64,000 bases of DNA from Rivibacter subsaxonicus (GTDB lineage Bacteria; Pseudomonadota; Gammaproteobacteria; Burkholderiales; Burkholderiaceae_C), in the NCBI RefSeq assembly GCF_004217215.1, contig NZ_SHKP01000009.1, positions 45,798-109,797 on the forward strand, given 5' to 3'. This document shows, piece after piece, positions 54,161 to 62,794 of the stretch. The position numbers were made by a program, and so were the translations under genes. The first letter of the stretch is position 1; each line of letters starts with the position of its first letter. The notes beneath the pieces are model-generated. The model was not told the origin of the DNA. It was given only the letters and a program-made list of their open reading frames with translations, and did not search any database.

Positions 54161-54892
54161 ATGATCACCAACCCGCAGACCGGCACCAACGTCCACGAAA
54201 TCGCCGACGGCATCTACCGGATCAGCACTCCCGTCGAGTTGCCCGGCGGGCAGCCCTTCAGTTTCAACCAGTACCTTCTGGTGGACGACGAGCCCCTGCT
54301 GTTCCACACCGGTCCCCGCGCCATGTTCCCGTTGGTGCGCGAAGCGGTGGCTTCCGTCATGGCGGTCGAGCGGCTGCGCTACGTTGGCCTGTCACACGTG
54401 GAGGCCGACGAGTGCGGGTCGCTCAATGAATGGCTGGCGGTGGCGCCCACGGCCGTTCCGTTGTGCAGCCAGATCGCCGCGATGGTGTCGATCAACGACC
54501 TGGCCGACCGACCGCCACGTGCGTTGGCCGACGGCGAACAGCTCGCGCTCGGCCGCCACACCGTGCAATGGTTCGACACGCCGCATGTGCCGCACGGGTG
54601 GGACTGCGGTCTGCTGATGGACTCGGCGACCGGTACGTTCTTCTGTGGGGATCTGTTTACCCAGCCGGGCCACGGCGAGCAGGCACTGACCGAGGCCGAC
54701 ATCCTGGGCCCGAGCGAGGCATTCCGCCAGCCGATGGACTACTTTGCGCACGCGCCGCAGACGGCGACGATCCTCACCCGTCTGGCACAGCTGAAGCCGC
54801 GTACCCTGGCCTGCATGCATGGCAGCGCTTGGCGCGGGGACGGCAGCGTCCTGCTGCGACATTTGGCCGAGGCGGTCTCTGCAGCGCGCTGA
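54161..54892 (+). CDS. MBL-fold di-iron protein (ODP/flavodiiron-like)
   Basis: 243 residues. The metal-binding signature H-x-E-x-D is HVEADECGSL (His79, Glu81, Asp83), as in oxygen-binding di-iron proteins (ODP) and the MBL domain of flavodiiron proteins, rather than the HxHxDH of hydrolases. Further ligands are probable in TPHVPHGWD, FFCGDLFTQPG and LACMHGSAWRG. The protein has only the MBL domain; there is no flavodoxin part. Such proteins bind O2 or reduce it, or sense it. It is divergent from the ECF sigma/anti-sigma pair, suggesting it belongs to that regulon. Confidence 0.82.
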   Translation: MITNPQTGTNVHEIADGIYRISTPVELPGGQPFSFNQYLLVDDEPLLFHTGPRAMFPLVREAVASVMAVERLRYVGLSHVEADECGSLNEWLAVAPTAVPLCSQIAAMVSINDLADRPPRALADGEQLALGRHTVQWFDTPHVPHGWDCGLLMDSATGTFFCGDLFTQPGHGEQALTEADILGPSEAFRQPMDYFAHAPQTATILTRLAQLKPRTLACMHGSAWRGDGSVLLRHLAEAVSAAR

Positions 54893-55018
54893 CCGAGCCG
54901 CAGGGGAGGTGGCCTCTGGTCAGCGTCCGTCGACCAAGGGGCTCAGACCGACCCAAAGCGGCCGGTCAGGTCGGGCCCGCCCAAGATTCGATCCCACCAC
55001 TTGATTGGAGATCGAAGC

Positions 55019-55798
55019 ATGCGACACGTCACATCGACCAATGGCACCCGCGTAACGTTCGAGGTCTACGGCAGCGGGCCGCCTCTGCTGCTCGTGCACG
55101 GCTCGTTCAGCGACCAGCGCAGCAACTGGGAGTTCGTGGCACCGCTGCTCTCACGGCAGTTCATGGTGCATGCCGTGGCGCGACGCGGTCGCGGGCAGAC
55201 CGATGCCACCATCGGCCATCGCCTGGAGGACGAAGCGCAGGACGTGGCGGCGATCGTGCGCTCGATCGACGAGCCGGTGTTTCTGCTGGGCCATTCCTAC
55301 GGTGCACAGGTGGCGCTCGCCGCCGCACTCGAACTGCCGGGTCGCCTGCGCAAGCTGGTGCTCTACGAAGCGCCTTGGCCCAACGCCATCGACGCGCAGG
55401 CAATGGCCGGGCTCGAAGCACTGGGCCGGGCCGGCGACTGGGAGCGTTTCGCGCTGACCTTCTTCGGCGACCTGCTGGCCGTGCCAGCCGCGGAACTGGA
55501 GGGCCTGAGAGCCAGCGAGTTGTGGCCGCCGATCATCGCGGATGCCAAGGCCACGCTCGGTGACCTTCGTGCCCTGACCCGGTACGCGTTCGACGCCGAG
55601 CGCTTCCGTGCATTGCGTGTGCCGGTGCTGCTGCAGACCGGCAGCGAGAGCCCGCGCGAGATCTACGTCACCGATGCGCTCGCGGCGGTGTTGCCCGACG
55701 TGCGCGTCGAAGCCCTGCCGGGCCAGGCGCACGAAGGCATGACCACTGCTCCCGAACTGTATTGCGACGCCGTGTCGCGATTCCTGTTGCAGGTCTAA
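55019..55798 (+). CDS. Alpha/beta hydrolase
   Basis: 259 residues from the ATG at 55019 (GGAG 55007-55010 upstream). Classic fold: oxyanion loop LLLVHGSFSDQRSNW, nucleophile elbow FLLGHSYGAQVAL (GHSYG), an Asp near LQTGSESPREIYVTDALA, and catalytic His in GQAHEGMTTAPEL. Lipase-, epoxide-hydrolase- or haloperoxidase-type activities are all possible; substrate unknown. Follows the MBL gene after 126 bases, so co-transcription is possible but not evident. Confidence 0.88.
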   Translation: MRHVTSTNGTRVTFEVYGSGPPLLLVHGSFSDQRSNWEFVAPLLSRQFMVHAVARRGRGQTDATIGHRLEDEAQDVAAIVRSIDEPVFLLGHSYGAQVALAAALELPGRLRKLVLYEAPWPNAIDAQAMAGLEALGRAGDWERFALTFFGDLLAVPAAELEGLRASELWPPIIADAKATLGDLRALTRYAFDAERFRALRVPVLLQTGSESPREIYVTDALAAVLPDVRVEALPGQAHEGMTTAPELYCDAVSRFLLQV

Positions 55799-56246
55799 GT
55801 GCTGGCGCTCGCCGTGAACTGAGACTGTCTGGCCACGGCGATCGACCGGGTCAGCGACCTCTTGAGCCCGATGGCCGGTTTCAGGGTACACCTGACCTTG
55901 CCGGCGCGACAGCAGGTTGGGGTCGCCCGAACGTCTGCTGACCGAGGGTGCCACCTAGAACTCCCGACCTTCTACTGTCCATCGTCGCGGCGCCCGAGCG
56001 TGAGCGATGCAGCGGTTGCGATACGTCACCGTCGCATCCTGAAATGTCGGTCTTCGTTGCACTGCTGACGTGCAAACGAGCGGCGAGTCGCAGCTCTGAC
56101 GACAGGTCCCGGGGCACTTCGGACACAGCCGAATTCAGGCGCGCGCTCATCAGGGGCCTAAAGCCGCCGCACGGACGCTGGCTTCCAACGGTCGCGAGTC
56201 GATCTGAGCGGTCGACCTGGAGAACTGCGGGCCTAGGGTCTCGGTG
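55799..56246. other. Gap without recognised gene
   Basis: 448 bases between convergent genes, GC-rich and without a credible coding frame. Contains degenerate stretches such as CTGAGCGGTCGACCTGG (about 56206) and CCGATGGCCGGTTTCAGG (55868) that share GGCC/GGTC words with other gaps. I see no structure I can name. Confidence 0.45.
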
Positions 56247-57320
56247 CTATGCGCCGTCAACGCCAGCAAGCCGAAGAACGTCGAAGTCTCGCTGGAGCGC
56301 GCTCTCCGCAGCATCCGTCGCGGCATGAAGCCAACCCGGCTCGCGCGAACTCAAGTCGTCGAGGATTGTCCGGCCGCGCCGCTTATGTGCTGCGTGCACC
56401 GCGGCCAAGTCTCGACCCATCGCCGCCAACAGATCGGCGCCGAGCTGCCGGCCAGTCACATCGTCAAGTTCGACCTTGTGTGCGTCCGGCGCGACGCGGC
56501 GCAGCACGAATCCTGCGCTGATCGTCAGGCTCGGATCGGCGGCACGAAACTCGCCGAACGCGAGATCGAGGAGCCGGGAAGGGCGCGACTTTCGCGAATG
56601 GGCCCAGTGCCACGCCGACGGCACGACCGCCTTGGCCTCTCGCACGATGCGGCCGCCCTGCCACTCAGCCGTGATGATGAAGCGCGGTCGCCCGAGACTG
56701 CCGCTCCCCTTGCTTTGCTTGGCAAACCCGAAGACGCGCGCCTCCTTCGGGAGTGCTCGGATCAGTGCCTTGCGAACGGGCGCCGGCGGTGTCGTCTGCG
56801 CGCATCCATCGATGTCTTTCCAGAACTCGCGGGCGGCATTGCGTCCCCCAGAGACCAGCGGCTTCAACCAGGGTTCGTGCTCATCCAGCAGCAGCGGCCG
56901 CGGCTGCTCAAGCCCCTGCCAGTAGCCTTCGAGCAGCGCCTGCTCGGCATCTACGCTGTCGATGCGAAGCCTTGGTGCCAGACGGGCGCTGGTCGCCAAC
57001 CGTACGAGGTCCAGCACGTAAGGCATCGAGGCCGCTTCGTCGAAGTCGTTAATGCCCCAGACCAAGCGTGCCTGCCCGTCCCGCCACGTACCAAAGTTCT
57101 CGACATGGATGTCACCGACGCATCGCGTTTTCGGTGCGTCCAGAAGTGAGGGGCAAATGCCCTCGATGGTCGCGGCCCAGCGGAAGAAGCTGGCGCGCAG
57201 GAAGTCGAAGGCACTGCGACGCATGCGCTGATGCTTCTTGTCCAGATCGTCCTCGACGACTTCGCACTGCTCGCGCAGCCAGTCTTCATACGCCGCAATG
57301 TGTTGCTTGACGGTGGTCAT
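56247..57320 (-). CDS. DUF2252 family protein (kinase-like fold)
   Basis: 357 residues. DUF2252 proteins are distant relatives of aminoglycoside phosphotransferase-type kinases. The family core is present: CVGDIHVENFGTWRDGQARL (catalytic-loop like GDxHxxNFG) and VWGINDFDEAASMPYVLDLV (metal-binding DFD/E). RLATSARLAPRLRID and the C-terminal AAMGRDLAAVHAAHKRRGR are also typical; F-A-K-Q-S-K-G-SGS carries a basic glycine loop. Substrate unknown. The gene is slightly shorter than many members (often ~400 or more). Preceded by an integrase N-terminal remnant 30 bases upstream on the same strand. Confidence 0.85.
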   Translation of the reverse strand: MTTVKQHIAAYEDWLREQCEVVEDDLDKKHQRMRRSAFDFLRASFFRWAATIEGICPSLLDAPKTRCVGDIHVENFGTWRDGQARLVWGINDFDEAASMPYVLDLVRLATSARLAPRLRIDSVDAEQALLEGYWQGLEQPRPLLLDEHEPWLKPLVSGGRNAAREFWKDIDGCAQTTPPAPVRKALIRALPKEARVFGFAKQSKGSGSLGRPRFIITAEWQGGRIVREAKAVVPSAWHWAHSRKSRPSRLLDLAFGEFRAADPSLTISAGFVLRRVAPDAHKVELDDVTGRQLGADLLAAMGRDLAAVHAAHKRRGRTILDDLSSREPGWLHAATDAAESALQRDFDVLRLAGVDGA

Positions 57321-57350
57321 GTGAGGATTCCCGCTGATGGAGAAGCAGTC

Positions 57351-57539
57351 TCAAAGGCGCGTGCGCAGCAGCCCGCGGAAAAGACCGCGCTTGGTGAACG
57401 CCTCAAACATTTCCTCGGGCCCTTCCGGATCCAGCGCTCGAAGTGCCCAGATGTCCTTGAGCTTGAACGGCGCTTTCTGGCCCACGAGCTTGCCCTTGTT
57501 CCATGGCTCGCGATGATTGGCGCTGGCTGGGATTCCCAT
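57351..57539 (-). pseudogene. N-terminal remnant of a small tyrosine-type integrase, fused to foreign sequence
   Basis: From the ATG at 57539 the frame reads MGIPASANHREPWNKGKLVG then QKAPFKLKDIWALR. WNKGKLVGQKAPFKLKDIW is the well-known N-terminus of a ~200-residue site-specific integrase family widespread in Proteobacteria. After ALR the match ends abruptly and 28 unrelated codons (ALDPEGPEEMFEAFTKRGLF, then RGLLRTRL) lead to a stop. The catalytic domain is missing. It is a different integrase family from the remnant at 44500. Confidence 0.75.
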
Positions 57540-57938
57540 GATGGTCTCCCATCGAATTGAGGGACCACAAACATGCGCCTCGTCGATGCAGAGTCCCATG
57601 CCTTCGCTCAGCCCGATCGCCGGCCAGCAATCGGCATCGGACGCCAGCTCTCTGAGGCGCTCGCAAACTCACAGTCCCGGCCAGGAGCGGGCACTGCTGA
57701 AAGGAAGTGCTCGGGTTGCTCCAGCGACCTGCGGGGCCAAGGGGTCTACGCTGAGAGCGCCGCAGCGGCTGACCCGGCATGCATTCTGCAACGATGCTGC
57801 TCCAGCGCCGCCACAGGGCGCGTGTGCTCCTGCCGGGCAGGTCATGTCGATTTGGCTACCTGTCGTTCGTCGATGGGATGGGATACGAGGCGCTCTCAGG
57901 CGGGCGCGCCGACCGGTCAACCCAACAGGAGTGAAGAC
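57540..57938. other. Gap without recognised gene
   Basis: 399 bases between the integrase remnant and the DUF1428 gene. No credible gene. The DUF1428 ribosome site (AGGAGTGAAGAC) is at its right end. Confidence 0.4.
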
Positions 57939-58307
57939 ATGTCATACATCGATGGTTTCGTGATCGCGGTGCCCAGCGCCAACAAGCAGAAGTTCATCGA
58001 GCACGCGCGCCAGCTCGACCCGATATTCATCGAGCTGGGCGCGATCCGTGTGATCGAGGCTTGGGGCGACGACGTCCCCGACGGCAAAGTCACCGACTTC
58101 CGTCGCGCCGTCCAGGCCACGGCCGAAGAGACGGTAGCGTTTTCGTGGATCGAATGGCCGGACAAGGCCACGCGCGACGCCGGCATGAAGAAGATGATGG
58201 AAGACCCGCGCATGGATCCGTCCACACCCGGCAACCCGCCCATGCCCTTCGACGGCAAACGCATGATCTTCGGCGGCTTCGAACAGGTGGTCGAAGTGAA
58301 GGCTTGA
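57939..58307 (+). CDS. DUF1428 family protein
   Basis: 122 residues from the ATG at 57939 with AGGAG seven bases upstream. The protein matches the DUF1428 (YbaA-like) family end to end: MSYIDGFVIAVPSANKQKFI, EAWGDDVPDGKVTDFRRAV, EETVAFSWIEWPDKATRD and MPFDGKRMIFGGFEQVVEV. These are small dimeric alpha/beta-barrel (ferredoxin-like) proteins; function unknown. Complete and stands alone. Confidence 0.92.
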   Translation: MSYIDGFVIAVPSANKQKFIEHARQLDPIFIELGAIRVIEAWGDDVPDGKVTDFRRAVQATAEETVAFSWIEWPDKATRDAGMKKMMEDPRMDPSTPGNPPMPFDGKRMIFGGFEQVVEVKA

Positions 58308-58562
58308 GCGGCGGGGGCGACGCCGCCCCCTGGACGCGCCACGCGTCACGGCGGGCGTCTGGCGCAAACTCTGTCGGCCCGCAGGCAGGTGGCCCCGGGA
58401 CGTCGCGCAGGGCGCGCGCTCCGGGACCAGCAAGACGCCGCGCACCTCCCCGACACAGTCGCGTATGTCGGCTCTTGGGATCCCGCATGGCTTCACACTT
58501 GCGGCCAGCAGCGGCCCTCGACGCGCGAGGAAAACAAGCCACGAGCGGGTCGACGTTGCCCG

Positions 58563-59321
58563 TTATGCCAGTCCGCGTGCGGCCCACGCGATGGCGGTGA
58601 CGGTGAATGGCTCGGAGGGCACCCGCCGCCGGCAGTCCTCGCGTAGCCTCGTGCCCTGGTCCGCGTCGAGGCTGGCCAGGTACGCGCCCGCCGGGCCCAC
58701 ACCGCGCGTGAACGGCTCCCACCACGCGTCGAAGGTCGGGTGCTCGAGGGTCACGGAGAGCGCGGTCGCCTCGATCTCGCGCAGCCCAGCAGCCTCGAGC
58801 AACTCGGCCAGGTGGCCTTTGCGGGCGCCGGGGAGGTGAGACTCATCGTCGATCTCCGGGTTGAGTGTCCGTGCCGCGTCCCAGAAGATCCGGAGCGGGC
58901 CTTCGCCGCCGCCGTGATCCCAGACGCATGCGGCGACGACACCATCCCGCCGGGTCACGCGACCCATCTCGGTGAGCCCCGCCACCGGATCCTTCATGAA
59001 GTGAACAACGAGCTGAGCCAATGTGGCGTCGAACGCGCTGTCCGGGAAAGGCAGTTGCTCGGCTACCGATCGGCGGACGTCGACGCCCGGATGGCGTTCC
59101 CGGGTCGCCGCAACGAACGGCTCGGACGGATCGACAGCCGCCACCGCCGCAGGTCCGAACCGGGCGACCAGTTCGCTCGTGAGTGCGCCGGTGCCGCAGC
59201 CGACGTCGAGGATCCGTTGCCCTGCGCACACCGACGCCAAGTCCACCATCTGGCTGGAGAGCAGGCGCGAGTAGCGGCCCATGAAACCATCGTAGGCATC
59301 GGCAGCTACATCGAAGCTCAT
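58563..59321 (-). CDS. Class I SAM-dependent methyltransferase
   Basis: 252 residues. N-terminal AADAYDGFMGRYSRLLSSQM then SAM motif I ILDVGCGTGALTSEL, motif II AVDPSEPFVAATRERHPGVD, and EQLPFPDSAFDATLAQLVVH (motif IV region) followed by MGRVTRRDGVVAACVWD. This is the UbiE/Methyltransf_11 type that methylates small molecules; the substrate is unknown. A Tyr/Trp-rich C-terminal part (HPTFDAWWEPFTRGVGPAG) forms the substrate cap. Confidence 0.9.
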   Translation of the reverse strand: MSFDVAADAYDGFMGRYSRLLSSQMVDLASVCAGQRILDVGCGTGALTSELVARFGPAAVAAVDPSEPFVAATRERHPGVDVRRSVAEQLPFPDSAFDATLAQLVVHFMKDPVAGLTEMGRVTRRDGVVAACVWDHGGGEGPLRIFWDAARTLNPEIDDESHLPGARKGHLAELLEAAGLREIEATALSVTLEHPTFDAWWEPFTRGVGPAGAYLASLDADQGTRLREDCRRRVPSEPFTVTAIAWAARGLA

Positions 59322-59697
59322 GGCTCGAATATAGGCTTGCCCAACGCCAACTCGTATCGCCCGACAGCAGACCGCCCCGTCAACCGGCCATGGCTGCGGG
59401 CATGGCGCCGAGCGGTCGAACGGTCGGTAGTGTGAGGTCCCGGTCTTCGCTGACAGCGCTTGGCAGGTCAGGCCCGCGCGCGTCCAAAGTCAGCTTCCCG
59501 GTGCGCTCGAGAGCTCGCGGTCCCGGCCGTGAACGGACGATCGTGCGCGACCTCGTCAGCGGAAGCTTTAGGCGCCAGGGCCCACAATTGCCCGGCTCCG
59601 CGAGCCTGTCTTGCGCGCGTGCGCCCCCGACAGCTAGACGTCGGCGGCTGTCGGACATGGGTCGAATCGAGCCTGATCGTTGAGGAGGGGAAGAACC
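59322..59697. other. Gap without recognised gene
   Basis: 376 bases. Degenerate GC-rich sequence with CGAGCGGTCGAACGGTCGG (59408) and GGCAGGTCAGGCCCGCGC (59461), words related to those at 46060-46090. It ends with the strong ribosome site of the dioxygenase remnant. Confidence 0.45.
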
Positions 59698-59889
59698 ATG
59701 GCAGAGATCCTTGGCCTGGGTATCACCCACTACCCACCGCTGTGTCTCCCGGACAGTGAGATGTCCGGCATCCTGCGCTGGACGCTCGACGATCCCGCGA
59801 TTCCGACGGAAGCGAAGGAGCCGGCCCGCTGGCCAGCGGTCGTCAAGGCTCGCGGAATCCGCCGACCGCTCGACCAAGGCCGTCTCTAG
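59698..59889 (+). pseudogene. N-terminal fragment of an extradiol ring-cleavage dioxygenase (LigB type)
   Basis: A strong ribosome site (GAGGAGGGGAAGAACC) precedes the ATG at 59698. The frame reads MAEILGLGITHYPPLCLPDS then EMSGILRWTLDDPAIPTEAK and EPARWPAVV, matching the start of class III extradiol dioxygenases, including the GITHYPP metal-site histidine. After about 47 residues similarity ends (KARGIRRPLDQGRL) and a stop follows at 59889. The remaining ~250 residues of the enzyme are absent, so this is a truncated gene that keeps its translation signal. Confidence 0.65.
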
Positions 59890-60000
59890 AGGGGCAGTCT
59901 GTTCTCTGTCTCGGCAGGTCTTCAAACTGCCACGTCATTCAAGTGCGAAGAATCAACATGCGATCACCGGCTTGACGCGCGGGGAAGTCCCTGTAAAGGG

Positions 60001-60513
60001 TTAGACGGCAGGCGTGAGGACATACCGAACCTCCTCGAGCGTCGCGCCGCCAAGCTCGAACTGCTTGCGTGACTGTGGCTCGGCGACAAAGCCCGCACGC
60101 TCGTAGAACCGGATCGCGCGCTCATTGCCGGCAATGACCCAGAGACTGACTGTCTTGTAGCCTTCCGCGAGAGCCTGCTGCAGCGCGGCCAGCCACAGCA
60201 GCCGGCCAGCCCCGACTGACCAGAAGGCAGGCCTAACGTAGATAGCCCACACCTCAGCACGATCAGAAGGCGCGACTTCGTCACGGGAAGCACCGAAGGC
60301 GACGAAGCCGACAACCTGGCCAGCGCTGCGGGCCACCAGAAGATGCGAGGGCTGACGCTCGTGCAAGCGACGCCACATAGCCTCACGCTCGGCCACAGAC
60401 AACGAGGCAAGGTACGGCGCGGGGAGCAGGGTCTTGTAGGCATGCTGCCACGATTCAACGTGTGCCTCTGCTATGGCGTGACAGTCTTCCGAAGTGGCAG
60501 GCTCGATCAACAT
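60001..60513 (-). CDS. GNAT-family N-acetyltransferase
   Basis: 170 residues from the ATG at 60513; an earlier start at 60564 adds 17 residues of no clear value. GNAT fold: MLIEPATSEDCHAIAEAHVE at the N-terminus, AEVWAIYVRPAFWSVGAGRL as the acetyl-CoA pyrophosphate loop (motif A, here WSVGAG in place of RGxGxG/A), and RAIRFYERAGFVAEPQSRK as motif B. Substrate unknown. Confidence 0.88.
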   Translation of the reverse strand: MLIEPATSEDCHAIAEAHVESWQHAYKTLLPAPYLASLSVAEREAMWRRLHERQPSHLLVARSAGQVVGFVAFGASRDEVAPSDRAEVWAIYVRPAFWSVGAGRLLWLAALQQALAEGYKTVSLWVIAGNERAIRFYERAGFVAEPQSRKQFELGGATLEEVRYVLTPAV

Positions 60514-60666
60514 GCCGTCTAACGAAGCAAAGGGACTCCTGTACGGCGCCCATCGTTGACGCACGATGGCGTGACCTGCGAGGTCTGAATGCCGTATTTG
60601 TAGCGGCGCGCCGAACGGTACGCAGCAAGCCGCCCCCGGTGATGGCTCCCGGCCCCAAGCCCCGCG

Positions 60667-60858
60667 TCACCGGCGATGTTGCAGTTCTTTCAGCGCCTGC
60701 CTGACCTCGGTCACATGCTCGCCCACCTTTTCGATGGCCGCCATCAGATCTCGCTCGGTGCAGTCCAACTCCTTGCACCAATATTCCACCTCGAGCGGGT
60801 CGAGGGCATGGATCCGCCCTGGATCCAGCGGCTTGAAGCCTGAGCGATCGTCGTGCAT
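60667..60858 (-). CDS. DUF3606 family small protein
   Basis: 63 residues. RIHALDPLEVEYWCKELDCT then ERDLMAAIEKVGEHVTEVRQ match DUF3606, a small helical protein family (E-V-x-YW motif) of unknown function common in Alpha- and Betaproteobacteria. Preceded on the minus strand by GGAGGCAACC, a good ribosome site. Confidence 0.85.
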   Translation of the reverse strand: MHDDRSGFKPLDPGRIHALDPLEVEYWCKELDCTERDLMAAIEKVGEHVTEVRQALKELQHRR

Positions 60859-61126
60859 GGTTGCCTCCTGAAGCCACCTAGCAGCACCTTGGTGTCACCG
60901 CGCTTGACCGGCAGAAACGCTGTGACTCGTCAGAGCAGCCACACCCAGCAGCGCGTGGCGCCAGGGAAGTATGACGCCATACAGCGGTCGGGGGCGCAGT
61001 TCTACTCTAGGCCGGGGCTGTCAGGTCGCTGTCAAGCCCGGCAGCTGACCTTGGCGGCGGCACCGACCGGTGTCGCGCATTTTGGGGGAACTGGCGTCTG
61101 GGAGGCCGAGTGGTGGCGCCGCAGAT
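60859..61126. other. Short gap without recognised gene
   Basis: 268 bases between two minus-strand genes, GC-rich; no frame resembles a protein and no terminator was seen. Confidence 0.4.
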
Positions 61127-62311
61127 TCAGCGTCGGCGCAGCAAGGGCCGCAGCATCACGAGCCCGAGCGCAGGCCCGATCGCGATCCACGGCAAGGTTG
61201 CCGCCAGCGGCTGTGCAGCCGCGAGCCGCACGAAGAACTCGATCGACAGCACCGAGATTGCGAAGCCGATCGAATTGACCAAGGTCAGCACGCTGCCCAC
61301 GGCCGCGGGCGGGGCGTTGGTCGCGGTCAGCGCGCTGAACTGCGGCGAATCGCCAGCGACCGTCACCCCCCACAGCAACAGCCAAGCGAGGAAGAGCGCG
61401 AGCGGTGCCGCCAGCGCGAGCGGTGCGAGCAGGCAGCACAGGCCGCTGGTGGCGAGCTGCGCGGCGGCCACCCGCGCGCTGCCGCAACGCCGAGCCAGCA
61501 CACCGCCGGCAACGCAGCCCAGCGCCCCAGCCCCGAGAACGGCGAAGGCCCACCATGACAGGGCAGCACCGGCCAGTCGCGTCGCCAGGATCAGCGGCAC
61601 CAGCACCCACATCGTGTAGAGCTCGACCATGTGACCGAAGTAGCCGAACGCCGAGGCGCGCAAGCGGCGGTCGTGCCACACCGAGGCGAGCGCGCTCAGG
61701 TGCAGGCCAGCCGGCCGGCCGACCGTCTTCGGCGCCGCCGGAACAGCGAGGATGACCATCAGCCCCGCGACCACCGACGCCAGTGCCGCGCCGAAGAACA
61801 CGCTGTGCCAGGGCCAGGCCGCGCCCGATGCCGCCAGCGCGCGCAAGGCGTGCGGGCTGGCGCTGCCCAGCACGAGGGCCCCGATCAACCAGCCCAGCGC
61901 CGTCCCCAGGCCGCGCGGGAACCACTGCGCGGCGAGCTTCATGCCGATGGGATAGATGCCGGCCAGGAAGAAACCAGTGAGGGCACGGCTGGCCAACAGC
62001 GCCTCGAACGATGCCGCCGCCGGCACCGCTGCCAGCGTGCAGGCGGCCGAAGCCAGGGCGCACCAGAGGAACACGCTGCGCGTGGCGAATCGGTCCGCCA
62101 CCGCCAGCAGCGCGAACACCAGCGTGCCGGCGATGAATCCCAGTTGCAGCGCCGAGGTCAGCGTGGCCACGGCGGTGTCGACCCAGCCGGTGGCACGCTG
62201 TAGGTCGAGCATGACCGCGTTGACCGCGAACCACGGCGACGCGCCCAACAGCTGCGCGATCACGATGGCGGGCAGCACGCGCTGCGGTGCGGCTGGGGCC
62301 TCGGATTTCAT
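61127..62311 (-). CDS. MFS transporter
   Basis: 394 residues from the ATG at 62311 (MKSEAPAAPQRVLPAIVIAQ); an upstream frame to 62419 lacks membrane character. Twelve predicted helices. Major-facilitator features: LLAVADRFATRSVFLWCALA (loop 2-3 with the R-x-x-R/S pattern), SRALTGFFLAGIYPIGMKLA (helix 4-5), and a basic central loop near HDRRLRASAF between the two six-helix halves. The C-terminal half has VLGAGALGCVAGGVLARRCG. Family cannot be narrowed; probably an efflux or uptake carrier of the CynX/NarK-like type. Confidence 0.9.
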   Translation of the reverse strand: MKSEAPAAPQRVLPAIVIAQLLGASPWFAVNAVMLDLQRATGWVDTAVATLTSALQLGFIAGTLVFALLAVADRFATRSVFLWCALASAACTLAAVPAAASFEALLASRALTGFFLAGIYPIGMKLAAQWFPRGLGTALGWLIGALVLGSASPHALRALAASGAAWPWHSVFFGAALASVVAGLMVILAVPAAPKTVGRPAGLHLSALASVWHDRRLRASAFGYFGHMVELYTMWVLVPLILATRLAGAALSWWAFAVLGAGALGCVAGGVLARRCGSARVAAAQLATSGLCCLLAPLALAAPLALFLAWLLLWGVTVAGDSPQFSALTATNAPPAAVGSVLTLVNSIGFAISVLSIEFFVRLAAAQPLAATLPWIAIGPALGLVMLRPLLRRR

Positions 62312-62794
62312 CGGCGCCCATTCTGACCGCCCACAACGGACGGGAAGTTCAAGCGCCGCGTACGAGGGAGGCGGCGACCCGCGCGGGATCGCGCTCGCTG
62401 GGTCAAGACGCAGTGGCAAGCACGAGGGCCGAGGCGATCCAATCGGTGACCGCTGCGTCCTGCAGCCGCCGCAGCGCGCCAGGCACTTCCCCTTCGCATC
62501 CGGCTCGGCCCTGTGGTCAACGCCTTGTGGCTCGGCCCACGGCTGGCAGAGGAGACGCCCGCGAGCCGCCTTTCAGCAACGATCGTTGATGGCCGGGACC
62601 GCAGATCCGAGGCTGAGCGGGCCGGTCGTCCCTCGAGTGGATCGCCTGGTTGGGCAACGGCTGCTGTGGGCGCACTTCGCGAACGGCTCGAGTCGGCCAT
62701 GAGGAGCCGTTCACGAGTGACCGCTGTAGGCATGGCATCGCGCCAGGGCTGCCGCCACCGCTTTGGACCACTGGGATGCCGCGCCTTGCGCTTG
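62312..62794. other. Gap without recognised gene
   Basis: 483 bases upstream of the MFS gene and downstream of the GST gene (both minus). The part 62590-62725 is degenerate, with GAACGGCTCGAGTCGGCC and GGAGCCGTTCACGAGTG forming a loose inverted repeat (GAACGGCTC/GAGCCGTTC, 62680-62713) reminiscent of the words at 48045 (ACGTCCGTTCACGGAG). No gene seen. Confidence 0.45.

Noticed and set aside
55881..56150. An 89-codon frame in the gap upstream of the DUF2252 gene's 3' side
   Set aside because: Composition is unlike a protein, and neither a start signal nor homology is apparent.
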